7,944 bases of DNA, taken from the NCBI GenBank assembly GCA_937868455.1, contig CALMMO010000111.1, forward strand, positions 1 to 7,944, read 5' to 3'. Positions 1 to 7,944 of the stretch are shown here, one piece after another. The position numbers were made by a program, and so were the translations under genes. The notes beneath the pieces were generated by a model. It did not search any database and had not been told where the DNA came from. It saw nothing but the letters and a program-made list of their open reading frames with translations. Within the stretch, counting starts at the first letter, position 1; each line of letters starts with the position of its first letter. The stretch is from an uncultured Marmoricola sp. (GTDB taxonomy: Bacteria; Actinomycetota; Actinomycetes; Propionibacteriales; Nocardioidaceae).

Positions 1-1030
1 GCACCGAGAAAGCCACCAGGTTCCCATCTCGTCGAAGTTCGAGTCCCTCCACCACCTTGTCGTTGAGACACACGTGGCTGACCGTGGCCTCGCCGTATGG
101 TGTGGGCGCGGAGGCACCCACAGGCGCATCGACGGCAAAGCCATGATTGTGGGCAGTGACCTCGACTTTGTTGGTGGTCAGGTCCATCACAGGTTGGTTG
201 ATGCCGCGGTGGCCGTATTTGAGCTTGTAGGTGTCAAAGCCCAAGGCCCGGCCAAAGAGTTGGTTGCCAAAGCAGATGCCGAAGTACGGCAAACCGCGCT
301 CCAGTGCGGCCTGCAACACGCTGACATCAGCCGTGGCCGGGTCACCTGGGCCGTTGGAGAAGAACAATCCGTCAGGGTTAACCTGCAAGACGTCCTCAAG
401 GCTCGCCGTAGCCGGCAGGACATGCACCTCGATGCCGCGCTCGGCCATCATCCGTGGGGTATTGGCCTTGATGCCCAAGTCGATGGCTGCGACGGTGAAC
501 CGCTTCTCGCCCACCGCGGGGACGATGTAGGCCCGTTCGGTGGACACCTCGTGAGCCAGAGCGGCACCAGACATCTCTGCAGATGCGATGACGCGCTCAA
601 GCAGCCGCACAGGATCGCTCTCAACAGTGCTGATGCCAACCCGCATCGCACCCCGATCCCGAAGGTGTCGGGTCAAGGCTCGGGTGTCGATTCCACTGAT
701 GCCGACCACGCCCTGCTCACGCAGGTCATCGGCCAACGACCGCTTGGAGCGCCAGTTGCTCGGCACGCGAGCAGGGTCGCGTACGACGTACCCACTCACC
801 CAGATCTTGCGACTCTCCGGGTCCTCGTCGTTCATGCCAGTGTTGCCAACATGCGGAGCGGTCATGACGACCACCTGGCGGTGATAGGAGGGGTCGGTCA
901 GAGTCTCTTGATAGCCGCTCATGCCGGTTGAGAAGACTGCCTCGCCGAAGGTTTCCCCTTCGGCACCATAGGACTCGCCTCGGAAAGTGCGGCCGTCTTC
1001 GAGGACGAGCAACGCAGGGGTAGGCAGCAA
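1..1030 (-). CDS. carA: Carbamoyl-phosphate synthase small (glutaminase) subunit, 3'-partial
   Basis: CarA hydrolyses glutamine and passes ammonia to CarB for carbamoyl phosphate synthesis, the first step of pyrimidine (and arginine) biosynthesis in the cytoplasm. The reading frame is open from 1030 to the window edge, 343 codons. The N-terminal part matches the small-subunit domain ([14 protein letters not shown], then [15 protein letters not shown]). A class I glutamine amidotransferase domain follows, with the oxyanion-loop motif SNGPGDP at residues 225-231 and the nucleophile elbow GICFGNQ with Cys253. The frame ends at AFSV, just before the expected catalytic His and Glu, so about 30-45 residues are missing; CarB would be expected next. 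The TTG at 1028-1030 is chosen as start because AAGGAGG lies 6 nt upstream and the protein then begins [13 protein letters not shown], as expected for the family. An in-frame GTG further upstream lies inside the hairpin and has no ribosome binding site of its own. Identification is secure; the exact start is likely. Confidence 0.96.
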   Translation of the reverse strand, partial: MLPTPALLVLEDGRTFRGESYGAEGETFGEAVFSTGMSGYQETLTDPSYHRQVVVMTAPHVGNTGMNDEDPESRKIWVSGYVVRDPARVPSNWRSKRSLADDLREQGVVGISGIDTRALTRHLRDRGAMRVGISTVESDPVRLLERVIASAEMSGAALAHEVSTERAYIVPAVGEKRFTVAAIDLGIKANTPRMMAERGIEVHVLPATASLEDVLQVNPDGLFFSNGPGDPATADVSVLQAALERGLPYFGICFGNQLFGRALGFDTYKLKYGHRGINQPVMDLTTNKVEVTAHNHGFAVDAPVGASAPTPYGEATVSHVCLNDKVVEGLELRRDGNLVAFSV

Positions 1031-1035
1031 CGCCG

Positions 1036-1075
1036 ACCTCCTTCTCCGCCTCACAGGACGGTGCTTAAAGGATGT
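1036..1075 (-). promoter_or_regulatory. PyrR-binding RNA hairpin in the carA leader, covering the Shine-Dalgarno
   Basis: Read on the minus strand, the element starts ACATCCTTTAA, continues with CCGTCCTGTGAGGCGG and ends AGAAGGAGGT. It fits the PyrR binding-loop pattern known from Bacillus and mycobacteria: CCUUUAA, then UCCNGNGAGG, then AGAAGG. ACATCCTT can pair with AAGGAGGT (one mismatch) to form the lower stem. CCG/CGG and CC/GG form the upper stem under a UGUGA loop. The Shine-Dalgarno AAGGAGG (1037-1043) is the 3' strand of the lower stem, so PyrR binding should block ribosome access. No U-tract terminator follows. That argues for translational repression, as reported for Mycobacterium smegmatis, rather than Bacillus-type attenuation. 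It is nearly identical to the element at 5366-5406. Confidence 0.88.
1037..1043 (-). promoter_or_regulatory. Shine-Dalgarno of carA
   Basis: AAGGAGG on the minus strand, a near-perfect anti-16S match, lies 6 nt before the TTG at 1028-1030. It decides the carA start and lies within the 3' strand of the PyrR hairpin. Confidence 0.85.
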
Positions 1076-1088
1076 TCGTGCGCGTCCG

Positions 1089-1094
1089 ACCTTA
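1089..1094 (-). promoter_or_regulatory. Candidate -10 box of a carA promoter
   Basis: TAAGGT on the minus strand fits the actinobacterial TAnnnT -10 pattern. It lies 13 nt upstream of the ACATCC that opens the PyrR hairpin. The pyrR leader has TAGGTT 14 nt upstream of its own ACATCC. No convincing -35 hexamer is visible. An inverted repeat (CAGCC...GGCTG, 1096-1111) lies just upstream. The matched placement in both leaders is the main support; a transcription start is inferred near 1081-1083. Confidence 0.4.
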
Positions 1095-1162
1095 GCAGCC
1101 TTCAAGGGCTGGTTTGGCCCCGCCTCACCCTGCGTCTCTCGTGTCCTCCATGGGTCGACTAG

Positions 1163-1705
1163 TTAGCCACCTGAGGACTCCCCAGCGCTCAATGTGAGTT
1201 CGGGTTTGCCCTTGGTCCAGGCGACTGTTGCCTGGTATTTCTCAAGCGAGGTACCGGCACCGACGAAGGTGCTCAAGTCGAATCGCACGTCGCCATTTTC
1301 GACCCGCAGGTGCTCGATCAACGAGTGCTCCTGCGGGTTCTCAATCTTGGCTGTGTCAACGGCACCGAGGAGTTCGCCGTTGTGTCCATAAATGAGGAGC
1401 CAATAGGGCCAGGCCACCCCTCCTGCGTTGCACATCATCGGCACGATCGCCTCAGAACTGCCGTCACCGGTGATGTCGCCGAACGCAGCGCGGTCGCGTT
1501 CCAACCGAGTGTTGCCTGGGGGCGAATCGTTCGATCCCGGCTTCCAGGTCTTTTCGTTGCCCTTCATCACCGTTGCGGGGTGTTCACAACTGGCTGGGAC
1601 TTCCAAGGCACCCGAAATGCTTCGATGTGTGAGCCCCTGAGCGCCCGCTACCGCGCCGCACCCAGTCAAAGCCAATGCCGCGAGGAGCGGCGCCCAATTC
1701 TTCAT
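1163..1705 (-). CDS. Small putative lipoprotein with one FG-GAP-like calcium loop, function unknown
   Basis: The product is 180 aa. It begins MKNWAPLLAALALTGC: a charged N-terminus, a hydrophobic stretch and a lipobox (LTGC) placing the lipidated Cys at residue 16, so the mature protein should be anchored on the outer face of the membrane. The only recognisable motif is AFGDITGDGSSEAIV at about residues 74-87. It has the DxxGDGxxE pattern of integrin-like FG-GAP calcium loops, present once rather than in tandem. Cys40 and Cys92 could form a disulfide. The start is supported by GGAGG 5 nt before the ATG. The gene lies between the SDR gene and carA on the same strand, 67 nt after the former. 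The mycobacterial operon has a different gene (Rv1382) at this place. Nothing in the protein links it to pyrimidines; it may be a passenger or have its own promoter. Confidence 0.8.
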   Translation of the reverse strand: MKNWAPLLAALALTGCGAVAGAQGLTHRSISGALEVPASCEHPATVMKGNEKTWKPGSNDSPPGNTRLERDRAAFGDITGDGSSEAIVPMMCNAGGVAWPYWLLIYGHNGELLGAVDTAKIENPQEHSLIEHLRVENGDVRFDLSTFVGAGTSLEKYQATVAWTKGKPELTLSAGESSGG

Positions 1706-1710
1706 TCGTT

Positions 1711-1715
1711 CCTCC
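1711..1715 (-). promoter_or_regulatory. Ribosome binding site of the lipoprotein gene
   Basis: GGAGG on the minus strand lies 5 nt before the ATG at 1703-1705. It fixes that start and shows the gene is initiated independently, unlike the overlapping genes upstream. Confidence 0.75.
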
Positions 1716-1772
1716 GTGTGTCGTTGGTTTCCCTACTGACGCGACGAAGGATCGAAAGGTTGTCACTGCCGC

Positions 1773-2600
1773 TTAGGCGTTGGCGATCAACTCATGACTC
1801 ACGGCCACCAACTTGACACCCAGTTCATCGACGCGGGCCAACTTGCTGACCGGCTTCTCGACGCAATCGATGTAATAGCCGCCGCTCAAACCCACCGCGG
1901 CATCGCTGGTGGCCAGCCACACCATCGTCTCTGCGCCCTTCTCGGAACTGCGCAAGAACCGACGCACCAACGTGTCGATCACGAATTCTGCAATCTTGGG
2001 CGCGCCCGACCAGATGCTGGTTGACACCGCACCTGGATGGAAGGAGTTAACGACGATCTGCCGCTCGGCGAACTCACGGGCCCAGTAGCGAGCCATCAAC
2101 ACGTTGCACAACTTCGAGCGGCCATAGGCCATGAAGTACTGGTATCCCTTGTCGAGCAACAAGTCGCTGAAGTCGAGTTTGCCCACCGTGTGCCCCGACG
2201 ACGCCGTGATCACGACGCGTCCGCCAGCGGGGATGAGATCGACGAGAGCCTCGGTGAGCAATACCGAACCGAGGTGGTTCACCTGGAACGTCGCCTCATT
2301 GCCATCGACTGTGATCTCGCGGGCGTGGAAGACGGTGCCCGCATTGTTGATGAGTACGTCGATGCTCGCGACGGCGCTACGAATTTCAGCGGCCACTCGA
2401 CGTACCTGAGCGAGTTCGGCGAAATCAGCCACCAGCCCGACCACATCGCGGCCACCCGCCGCCTCAGCAGCAGCCACGACGTCAGCCACCTTGCTTGGGT
2501 TGCGCCCCACCAGCACCAACCGATGCCCTTCGCGGGCGAAGGCAATGGCTGCTGCGCGACCGATGCCATCGCTGGCTCCAGTGAGAACGATCGTGCTCAT
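1773..2600 (-). CDS. Short-chain dehydrogenase/reductase, retinol-dehydrogenase-like
   Basis: The product is 275 aa, normal for a classical SDR with a Rossmann fold and NAD(P)H-dependent oxidoreduction in the cytoplasm. Visible motifs are the cofactor loop TGASDGIG (7-14), VGRN (31-34, an Arg that suggests NADPH), ADF (58-60), NNAG (85-88), the structural Asn in VNHLG (N109), the catalytic Ser in TASSG (about 134-135) and YGRSK (Tyr159, Lys163). FHPGAVST at 187-194 is typical of the RDH/WWOX-like branch; the substrate cannot be read from sequence. The ATG at 2598-2600 overlaps the pyrC stop by 4 nt (ATGA) and gives the canonical SDR N-terminus [10 protein letters not shown]. The longer in-frame start at 2681 would add 27 unrelated residues inside pyrC. 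Coupling to pyrC makes it part of the pyr operon. It is not a known pyrimidine enzyme and does not resemble PyrD. Confidence 0.92.
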   Translation of the reverse strand: MSTIVLTGASDGIGRAAAIAFAREGHRLVLVGRNPSKVADVVAAAEAAGGRDVVGLVADFAELAQVRRVAAEIRSAVASIDVLINNAGTVFHAREITVDGNEATFQVNHLGSVLLTEALVDLIPAGGRVVITASSGHTVGKLDFSDLLLDKGYQYFMAYGRSKLCNVLMARYWAREFAERQIVVNSFHPGAVSTSIWSGAPKIAEFVIDTLVRRFLRSSEKGAETMVWLATSDAAVGLSGGYYIDCVEKPVSKLARVDELGVKLVAVSHELIANA

Positions 2601-3861
2601 AGGAGTGCACCGTCTTTCACCGTGAGTTGTCCGGCAAACATGGTGTGGACGACCGAGGTTTGCAAGGTGCGCCCGTGCCAAGGGTTGTTGCGCGAGAGCG
2701 AAACCGAGGCGTCACGATCGACTGCCATCGAGGCGGCAGGGTCAACCAGGGTCAGGTGCGCGGGTTCGCCCACCGCAAGCGAACCACCTTGCCCGCTCAA
2801 CCCCGCAATGCGTGCCGGGGTCTGAGACATCACCCGTGCCACATCAGCCCACGACATCTCTGGCACCGCTGTGCGCACGACCCCAAGCGCAGTCTCGAGC
2901 CCAAGCATCCCGAAGGCCGCATCGACGAAGGCATGTTCCTTGTCGTGTCGAGCGTGTGGGGCATGGTCGGTGGCCACCGCGTCGATGGTGCCATCACGCA
3001 GCGCCTCTCGAAGTGCGTGCACGTCCTCATTGGGGCGAAGCGGCGGGTTGACCTTGTAATCCGGGTCATAGCCACTGAGCAGGTCGGTGGTCAGCATCAG
3101 GTGATGTGGCGTGACCTCGGCGCTCACCGCAATGCCTTGAGCCTTCGCCCAACGCAGGATCTCCACAGATCCCGGCGTAGAGACATGCGCCACGTGCACG
3201 CGCGATCCGGTGTGACGAGCCAGCATGACGTCTCTGGCCACGATCACTTCTTCGGCAATACCTGGCCAGCCAGGCAGCCCGAGTCGGCCCGACAGTTCCC
3301 CCTCATGACAACACGCACTCGGGCCTGCCAGAGCCGGGTCTTGTGAGTGCTGAGAGATGACGCCGCCGAAGGCCTTGATGTATTCCAAGGCGCGCCGCAT
3401 CACCCGGGCATCGGCCACGCAGCGACCGTCGTCACTAAACATCCGCACACCGGCACGACTGCGCGCCATCAATCCGAGTTCGGCGAGCTCTTCGCCTGCC
3501 AGCGACTTCGTGACAGCCCCCACCGGTTGGACTTCAACCATGCCAACAGAGCGTCCAAGGTCGAAGACGCGCTCGGCGGCCTCGGCGGTGTCGGTGACTG
3601 GATTGGTGTTGGCCATTGCCAAGATCGCGGTGAACCCGCCCATGGCGGCCGCCATCGATCCGGTGCGGATCGTTTCGGCGTCTTCTCGACCAGGCTCACG
3701 CAAATGCGTGTGGAGGTCGACCAAGCCTGGCAACGCCACCAGCCCGTCAGCGTCGATGACGCTGGCTTTCGCCGGGGCGGAGTCGACGAGTCTACCGTCG
3801 GCCACGAACAGGTCCCGAGTTTCTTGGCCCAAGACCTTGGCGCCGCGCACGACGTACGCAC

Positions 3862-3865
<4 letters not shown>
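2597..3865 (-). CDS. pyrC: Dihydroorotase, class I
   Basis: This zinc-dependent amidohydrolase cyclises N-carbamoyl-aspartate to dihydroorotate, step three of UMP synthesis. The product is 422 aa, the usual length for bacterial class I enzymes. Visible motifs are the metal site [10 protein letters not shown] (50-59), the substrate-contact TNP (87-89), FSDDG (143-147, with the metal-bridging Asp characteristic of class I), QHSQD (172-176), HVAHVST (224-230), TPHH (252-255), TDHAPH (299-304, catalytic Asp) and a C-terminal NNPWHGRTL strand. None of the expected motifs is missing. The ATG at 3863-3865 overlaps the pyrB stop by 4 nt (ATGA), with GGGAG about 6 nt upstream. The 3' end overlaps the SDR start in the same way. 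Expression should follow the PyrR-controlled translation that begins at pyrR. Confidence 0.97.
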
Positions 3866-5426
<1,561 letters not shown>

Positions 5427-5434
5427 TCAGTGGG

Positions 5435-6472
5435 CTAGCGGGTGCGCGGAGAGGCCAGCAACCAGTTCGAGGTTGGTGGCGTGGCGCCCGTCCGGGTCAG
5501 CACGGCAGTGGCTCGCTCGCAACGACCCAGCTTGCTGCCCGCAAAATAGCAGCGGACAACAGCGCTACGAGTGCGACCCTTGCCGACCTCAACTACAGGG
5601 ACCAACATCGCCGTAGTGGACTCAAAACGCACCTGGGCTCCAGCCGGAAGCTTCGCGTTCACCACGAGTGGCGCATAGCCATTGGTCACCCGCCGCACGC
5701 GTGCACGCTGACGTAGCGACGAGCCATATGAACTCGAACTTGAGGCCACCCAACGGTGATCTTGGGAGAACTCGGAGGGCAGTTCAAACTCACCCATCCC
5801 CCATGATGCGGCCTTGGGATCTCGGATATAACCGCCGTGGGCATAGGCGGGGTGAACGGTGGCAAACACCCCGGTCGTGATGTCGACAGCGAGGGGGCGC
5901 CAACGAGAAGCCAATGTCATCTTGCCGCGCTGCCACTGCCACCAGCGAGCATCACCGTGGTCGTCGACTAGCGCACGGTTGGATCCGAGCCCCACCACTC
6001 GGAAGCCCGCCTTGCCTCGCTCAACCCGCACGACGTGGCGTCCCGTGCTGGGGTTAAGCACTGTGACAACCGTGCTGGAACGAAGCCCCGTGGACCAGGC
6101 CAGGAACCTGCCATCTGAACTGACAGCGATCCCGTAGACGGAGCCGCGGTGGTTGAGTTCGCGACGGCGACCGTCGCGGCGCACAAGCACCAACCTGTCG
6201 CGAGCCTTGCCCGCAACGCGCAACACATACCCCGCCCCCATGACGTGCAGACTGCGCACGGCCCCCGGGTCGCCCACAGAGACTTTGAGTCGGTTTGAGC
6301 CCTCGACAATGGTGGATTGGCTGCGGTCGTAATAGGCCGACTTAATGGCTGCGCCCGACCTGATGGAGCCCAGTTGCACCGTCGCAACTTTCGAGCCGGT
6401 CATCACCATGTTGACCGGTGAAGTGGTCAGTGAGGTCAGCACCACCAATAGCGTGAGTGCGATCGCACGCAT
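5435..6472 (-). CDS. Exported propeller-like protein of unknown function
   Basis: From the ATG at 6470-6472 the product is 345 aa. It opens with a Sec-type signal: MRA, then a hydrophobic run to about residue 17, then SPVNM. There is no lipobox Cys, so it is probably released or held by other means. The body is a series of short beta-strand-like repeats. The clearest, VYGIAVSSDGRFLAWSTG (112-129), resembles a WD40/PD40 (TolB-like) blade; the others are degenerate and no catalytic motif is visible. Cys308 and Cys318 could pair in the extracellular space. The protein is rich in Arg and Ser. A second ATG six codons upstream (6488-6490) has its purine tract touching the start codon, so the downstream start with GAGGTGG 7 nt away is preferred. 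It is on the same strand as pyrR, 77 nt upstream, with no clear terminator between. No link to pyrimidine synthesis is visible. Confidence 0.75.
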   Translation of the reverse strand: MRAIALTLLVVLTSLTTSPVNMVMTGSKVATVQLGSIRSGAAIKSAYYDRSQSTIVEGSNRLKVSVGDPGAVRSLHVMGAGYVLRVAGKARDRLVLVRRDGRRRELNHRGSVYGIAVSSDGRFLAWSTGLRSSTVVTVLNPSTGRHVVRVERGKAGFRVVGLGSNRALVDDHGDARWWQWQRGKMTLASRWRPLAVDITTGVFATVHPAYAHGGYIRDPKAASWGMGEFELPSEFSQDHRWVASSSSSYGSSLRQRARVRRVTNGYAPLVVNAKLPAGAQVRFESTTAMLVPVVEVGKGRTRSAVVRCYFAGSKLGRCERATAVLTRTGATPPTSNWLLASPRTR

Positions 6473-6479
6473 CGAGTCA

Positions 6480-6486
6480 CCACCTC
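6480..6486 (-). promoter_or_regulatory. Ribosome binding site of the exported propeller-like gene
   Basis: GAGGTGG on the minus strand lies 7 nt before the ATG at 6470-6472. It favours that start over the in-frame ATG at 6488-6490 and so gives a compact signal peptide. Confidence 0.5.
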
Positions 6487-6507
6487 TCATCCCTCTCAGA
6501 ACTTGTC

Positions 6508-6513
6508 AGCTTA
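6508..6513 (-). promoter_or_regulatory. Candidate -10 box for the exported propeller-like gene
   Basis: TAAGCT on the minus strand fits TAnnnT and lies 35 nt upstream of the ATG at 6472, within the 94-nt divergent region. I see no -35 that fits, so this is a weak call based on the motif and its position. Confidence 0.3.
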
Positions 6514-6553
6514 GGGGTAGGCAAGGGTGGCTCGGAACCGGTGTCCATCCGAC

Positions 6554-6559
6554 TAGATT
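6554..6559 (+). promoter_or_regulatory. Candidate -10 box giving a leaderless transcript of the aminotransferase gene
   Basis: TAGATT fits the TAnnnT -10 pattern and ends 7 nt before the ATG at 6567-6569, the spacing expected if transcription begins at the A of the start codon. No Shine-Dalgarno is present in the bases between. Leaderless genes with this arrangement are common in actinobacteria. No clear -35 is visible. Confidence 0.5.
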
Positions 6560-6566
6560 CACCCTC

Positions 6567-7487
6567 ATGGCAACTGGAACTCACGACTACGCCTCTGACC
6601 AGCGCAATGACGAGATTTTGATTTGGGTCAATGGCACGCTGAAACCGCGCAATGAGGCCGTGGTCAGCGTGTTCGATTCAGGCTTCGTTCTCGGCGACGG
6701 CGTCTGGGAAGGCATCCGGGTTCATCACGGCCATCCTGCGTTTCTTGAAGCTCACCTAGATCGACTCTGGGAGGGCGCAACCGCGTTGATGATCGACGTC
6801 GGGTTGTCACGTGAGGAGTTGAGCGCCGCCATCTATGAAACCTTGGCCGCCAACCACATGCACGATGGGGTCCACATTCGCCTCATGGTCACGCGCGGTG
6901 TGAAGTCAACGCCCTACCAAGACCCGCGATTGACCATCGGCGCGGCCACTGTCGTGATCATCGCCGAGCACAAGGAACCCCTTCCCAGCACGGTCACTGA
7001 GGGGATCACCTTGTTCACCACGCACGTACGTCGAGCAAACCCTGACACCCTCGACCCACGCTTGAACGCGCACTCAAAGCTCAACGACATCACCGCATGC
7101 ATTCAGGCCGCCAATGCTGGTGCCGACGAAGCGTTGATGCTTGATCCCGACGGTTTCGTGGCGACGTGCAACTCAACCCACTTCTTCATCGTGACTCGCG
7201 ACAACGAGGTCTGGACCTCTGATGGCCGATACTGCCTGCACGGCATCACCCGGGCCAATGTTCTCAAGGTGTGTTCGGCGGCCGGGATCGTTGCTCGGGA
7301 GAAGACCTTCTCCCTGACCGATGTCTATTCGGCTCGTGAAGCCTTCGTGACAGGCACATTTGCCGGCGTGGTGCCCGTGCGAACCATCGACGGGCGAACC
7401 ATCGGCGATGGTCAACGAGGCCCGATGGTTACGAAGCTCCAGGAGTTGTACTCAGCCCTGCTCACTGCCGATGTGGATGCCCGATGA
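6567..7487 (+). CDS. Class IV PLP aminotransferase-like protein (BCAT/D-AAT fold)
   Basis: The product is 306 aa, normal for fold-type IV PLP enzymes (branched-chain and D-amino acid aminotransferases, aminodeoxychorismate lyase). Fold motifs are FDSGFVLGDGVWEGIRV (36-52), EAHLDRLWEGA (61-71), HIRLMVTRG (103-111) and NAHSKLNDI (167-175), whose Lys171 is the likely Schiff-base lysine. GADEALMLDPDGFVATCNST (185-204) and HGITRANVL (225-233, phosphate/PLP loop) follow, then TGTFAGVVPV (262-271). Oddly, the usual VTEGSSSN stretch reads VATCNSTH, so Thr200 replaces the Glu that normally contacts the PLP pyridine nitrogen. The segment after the lysine is also about four residues shorter than in IlvE or D-AAT. 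The ATG at 6567 is chosen because the upstream extension lies in the opposite gene's signal region and a -10 box sits just before this ATG. Its stop overlaps the next ATG by 4 nt. Substrate unknown; an IlvE assignment would be premature. Confidence 0.88.
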   Translation: MATGTHDYASDQRNDEILIWVNGTLKPRNEAVVSVFDSGFVLGDGVWEGIRVHHGHPAFLEAHLDRLWEGATALMIDVGLSREELSAAIYETLAANHMHDGVHIRLMVTRGVKSTPYQDPRLTIGAATVVIIAEHKEPLPSTVTEGITLFTTHVRRANPDTLDPRLNAHSKLNDITACIQAANAGADEALMLDPDGFVATCNSTHFFIVTRDNEVWTSDGRYCLHGITRANVLKVCSAAGIVAREKTFSLTDVYSAREAFVTGTFAGVVPVRTIDGRTIGDGQRGPMVTKLQELYSALLTADVDAR

Positions 7488-7944
7488 CTGTTCGCATCGG
7501 GATGTGGTCGGGCCCGCGCAACATCTCCACGGCGATGATGCGCAGTTGGGAGAACCGCGCCGACACTGACGTCGTCGACGAACCGTTCTATGCCTGCTAC
7601 CTAGATCGCACAGGCATCGAACACCCCGCGACCGCAGAGGTGATCGCGAGCCAACCCACCGAAGAAGCCGATGTCATCGCCGACTTGATGGGTCGAGACA
7701 TCCCCGTGCTGTACGTCAAGCACATGACCCATCACTGGCGACGCGAGGACCGGCTGGAGTGGGCTTCGGCGTTTCACAACATCTTGTTGATCAGAGAACC
7801 GCGCGAAGTTGTCGCCTCCTACGTCAAGTCCCGCGAGGCCTGTGTAGCCGAAGACATTGGGTTGTTGCAGCAGGCCCAGCTTTTCGACGTACTCAATGAG
7901 CCGCCGGTCATCGACGCCCGCGACTTCCTCACCGATCCCGAGGG
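7484..7944 (+). CDS. Sulfotransferase-like P-loop protein, 3'-partial
   Basis: The frame is open from ATG 7484-7486 to the window edge, 153 codons, and starts inside the aminotransferase stop (ATGA overlap). The N-terminus MTVRIGMWSGPRNISTAMMR has a PAPS-type phosphate-binding loop, SGPRNIST (9-16). VDEPFYACYL (31-40) is the conserved segment that follows it. LLIREPREVVASYVK (101-115) has the Arg...Ser layout of the 3'-phosphate-binding motif of sulfotransferases. These features suggest transfer of sulfate from PAPS or binding of a related nucleotide. No acceptor can be read, and a role as a non-sulfating P-loop enzyme is possible. Tight coupling to the class IV aminotransferase argues that both act on one compound or in one complex. 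The C-terminal half lies beyond the window. Confidence 0.85.
   Translation, partial: MTVRIGMWSGPRNISTAMMRSWENRADTDVVDEPFYACYLDRTGIEHPATAEVIASQPTEEADVIADLMGRDIPVLYVKHMTHHWRREDRLEWASAFHNILLIREPREVVASYVKSREACVAEDIGLLQQAQLFDVLNEPPVIDARDFLTDPE

Noticed and set aside
74..931. Long plus-strand open frame (285 codons) across carA
   Set aside because: It is the antisense of a carA frame with clear CarA motifs throughout; its own translation shows no recognisable domain and no ribosome binding site.
1096..1111. Inverted repeat CAGCC/GGCTG as a terminator after the lipoprotein gene
   Set aside because: The stem is only 5 bp and is not followed by a U-tract on the minus strand; it could equally be part of the carA promoter region.
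2601..2681. Extended SDR start at 2681
   Set aside because: The extra 27 residues lie in the pyrC coding region and do not resemble an SDR N-terminus; the ATG at 2600 gives the standard beta-strand plus TGASDGIG and a 4-nt overlap.
5459..5476. Inverted repeat CAACC/GGTTG near the end of the exported propeller-like gene as a terminator
   Set aside because: It is short, lies inside the coding sequence and lacks a following U-tract.
6345..6566. Extended aminotransferase start at 6345
   Set aside because: The 74 extra codons overlap the opposite-strand signal-peptide gene, do not look like a class IV N-terminus, and would contain the apparent leaderless promoter.

Overview
The window reads as chromosomal DNA of a high-GC Gram-positive bacterium (Actinomycetota). 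Three things point there. The gene order pyrR-pyrB-pyrC-(insert)-carA resembles the mycobacterial pyr operon. GTG and TTG starts are used freely. Promoters look like TAnnnT -10 boxes, one of them apparently leaderless. I cannot place it below phylum or class.

Layout. Positions 1-1030 (minus) hold carA, cut at its 3' end by the window edge. Positions 1031-1094 hold its leader: a PyrR-type RNA hairpin that contains the Shine-Dalgarno, and a candidate -10 box. Next on the minus strand come a small lipoprotein with one FG-GAP-like loop (1163-1705) and an SDR oxidoreductase (1773-2600). Then come pyrC (2597-3865), pyrB (3862-4800) and pyrR (4797-5357), with a second, nearly identical PyrR hairpin in front of pyrR (5366-5406). 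Upstream is an exported propeller-like protein of unknown role (5435-6472, minus). A short divergent region (6473-6566) separates it from a plus-strand pair: a class IV PLP aminotransferase-like protein (6567-7487) and a sulfotransferase-like P-loop protein that runs off the window (7484-7944). No intergenic stretch exceeds about 130 bases. I see no tRNA, rRNA, CRISPR array or insertion sequence.

How the genes work together. PyrR, PyrB, PyrC and CarA belong to de novo UMP synthesis (carbamoyl phosphate, then carbamoyl aspartate, then dihydroorotate). pyrR, pyrB, pyrC and the SDR gene are joined by three consecutive 4-nt stop/start overlaps, so the SDR gene appears to be translated with the pathway genes. 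The lipoprotein has its own ribosome binding site after a gap. carA then starts under its own copy of the PyrR hairpin. The likely scheme is that UMP-bound PyrR masks the Shine-Dalgarno at two places in one regulon: once for pyrR-pyrB-pyrC-SDR and again for carA, where the inserted genes have broken coupling.

The most interesting points are the duplicated PyrR leader module and the translationally coupled aminotransferase/sulfotransferase pair. The aminotransferase member has Thr where the fold usually has the Glu that contacts the PLP pyridine nitrogen. The pair resembles the two halves of a fusion protein that I recall from plants.
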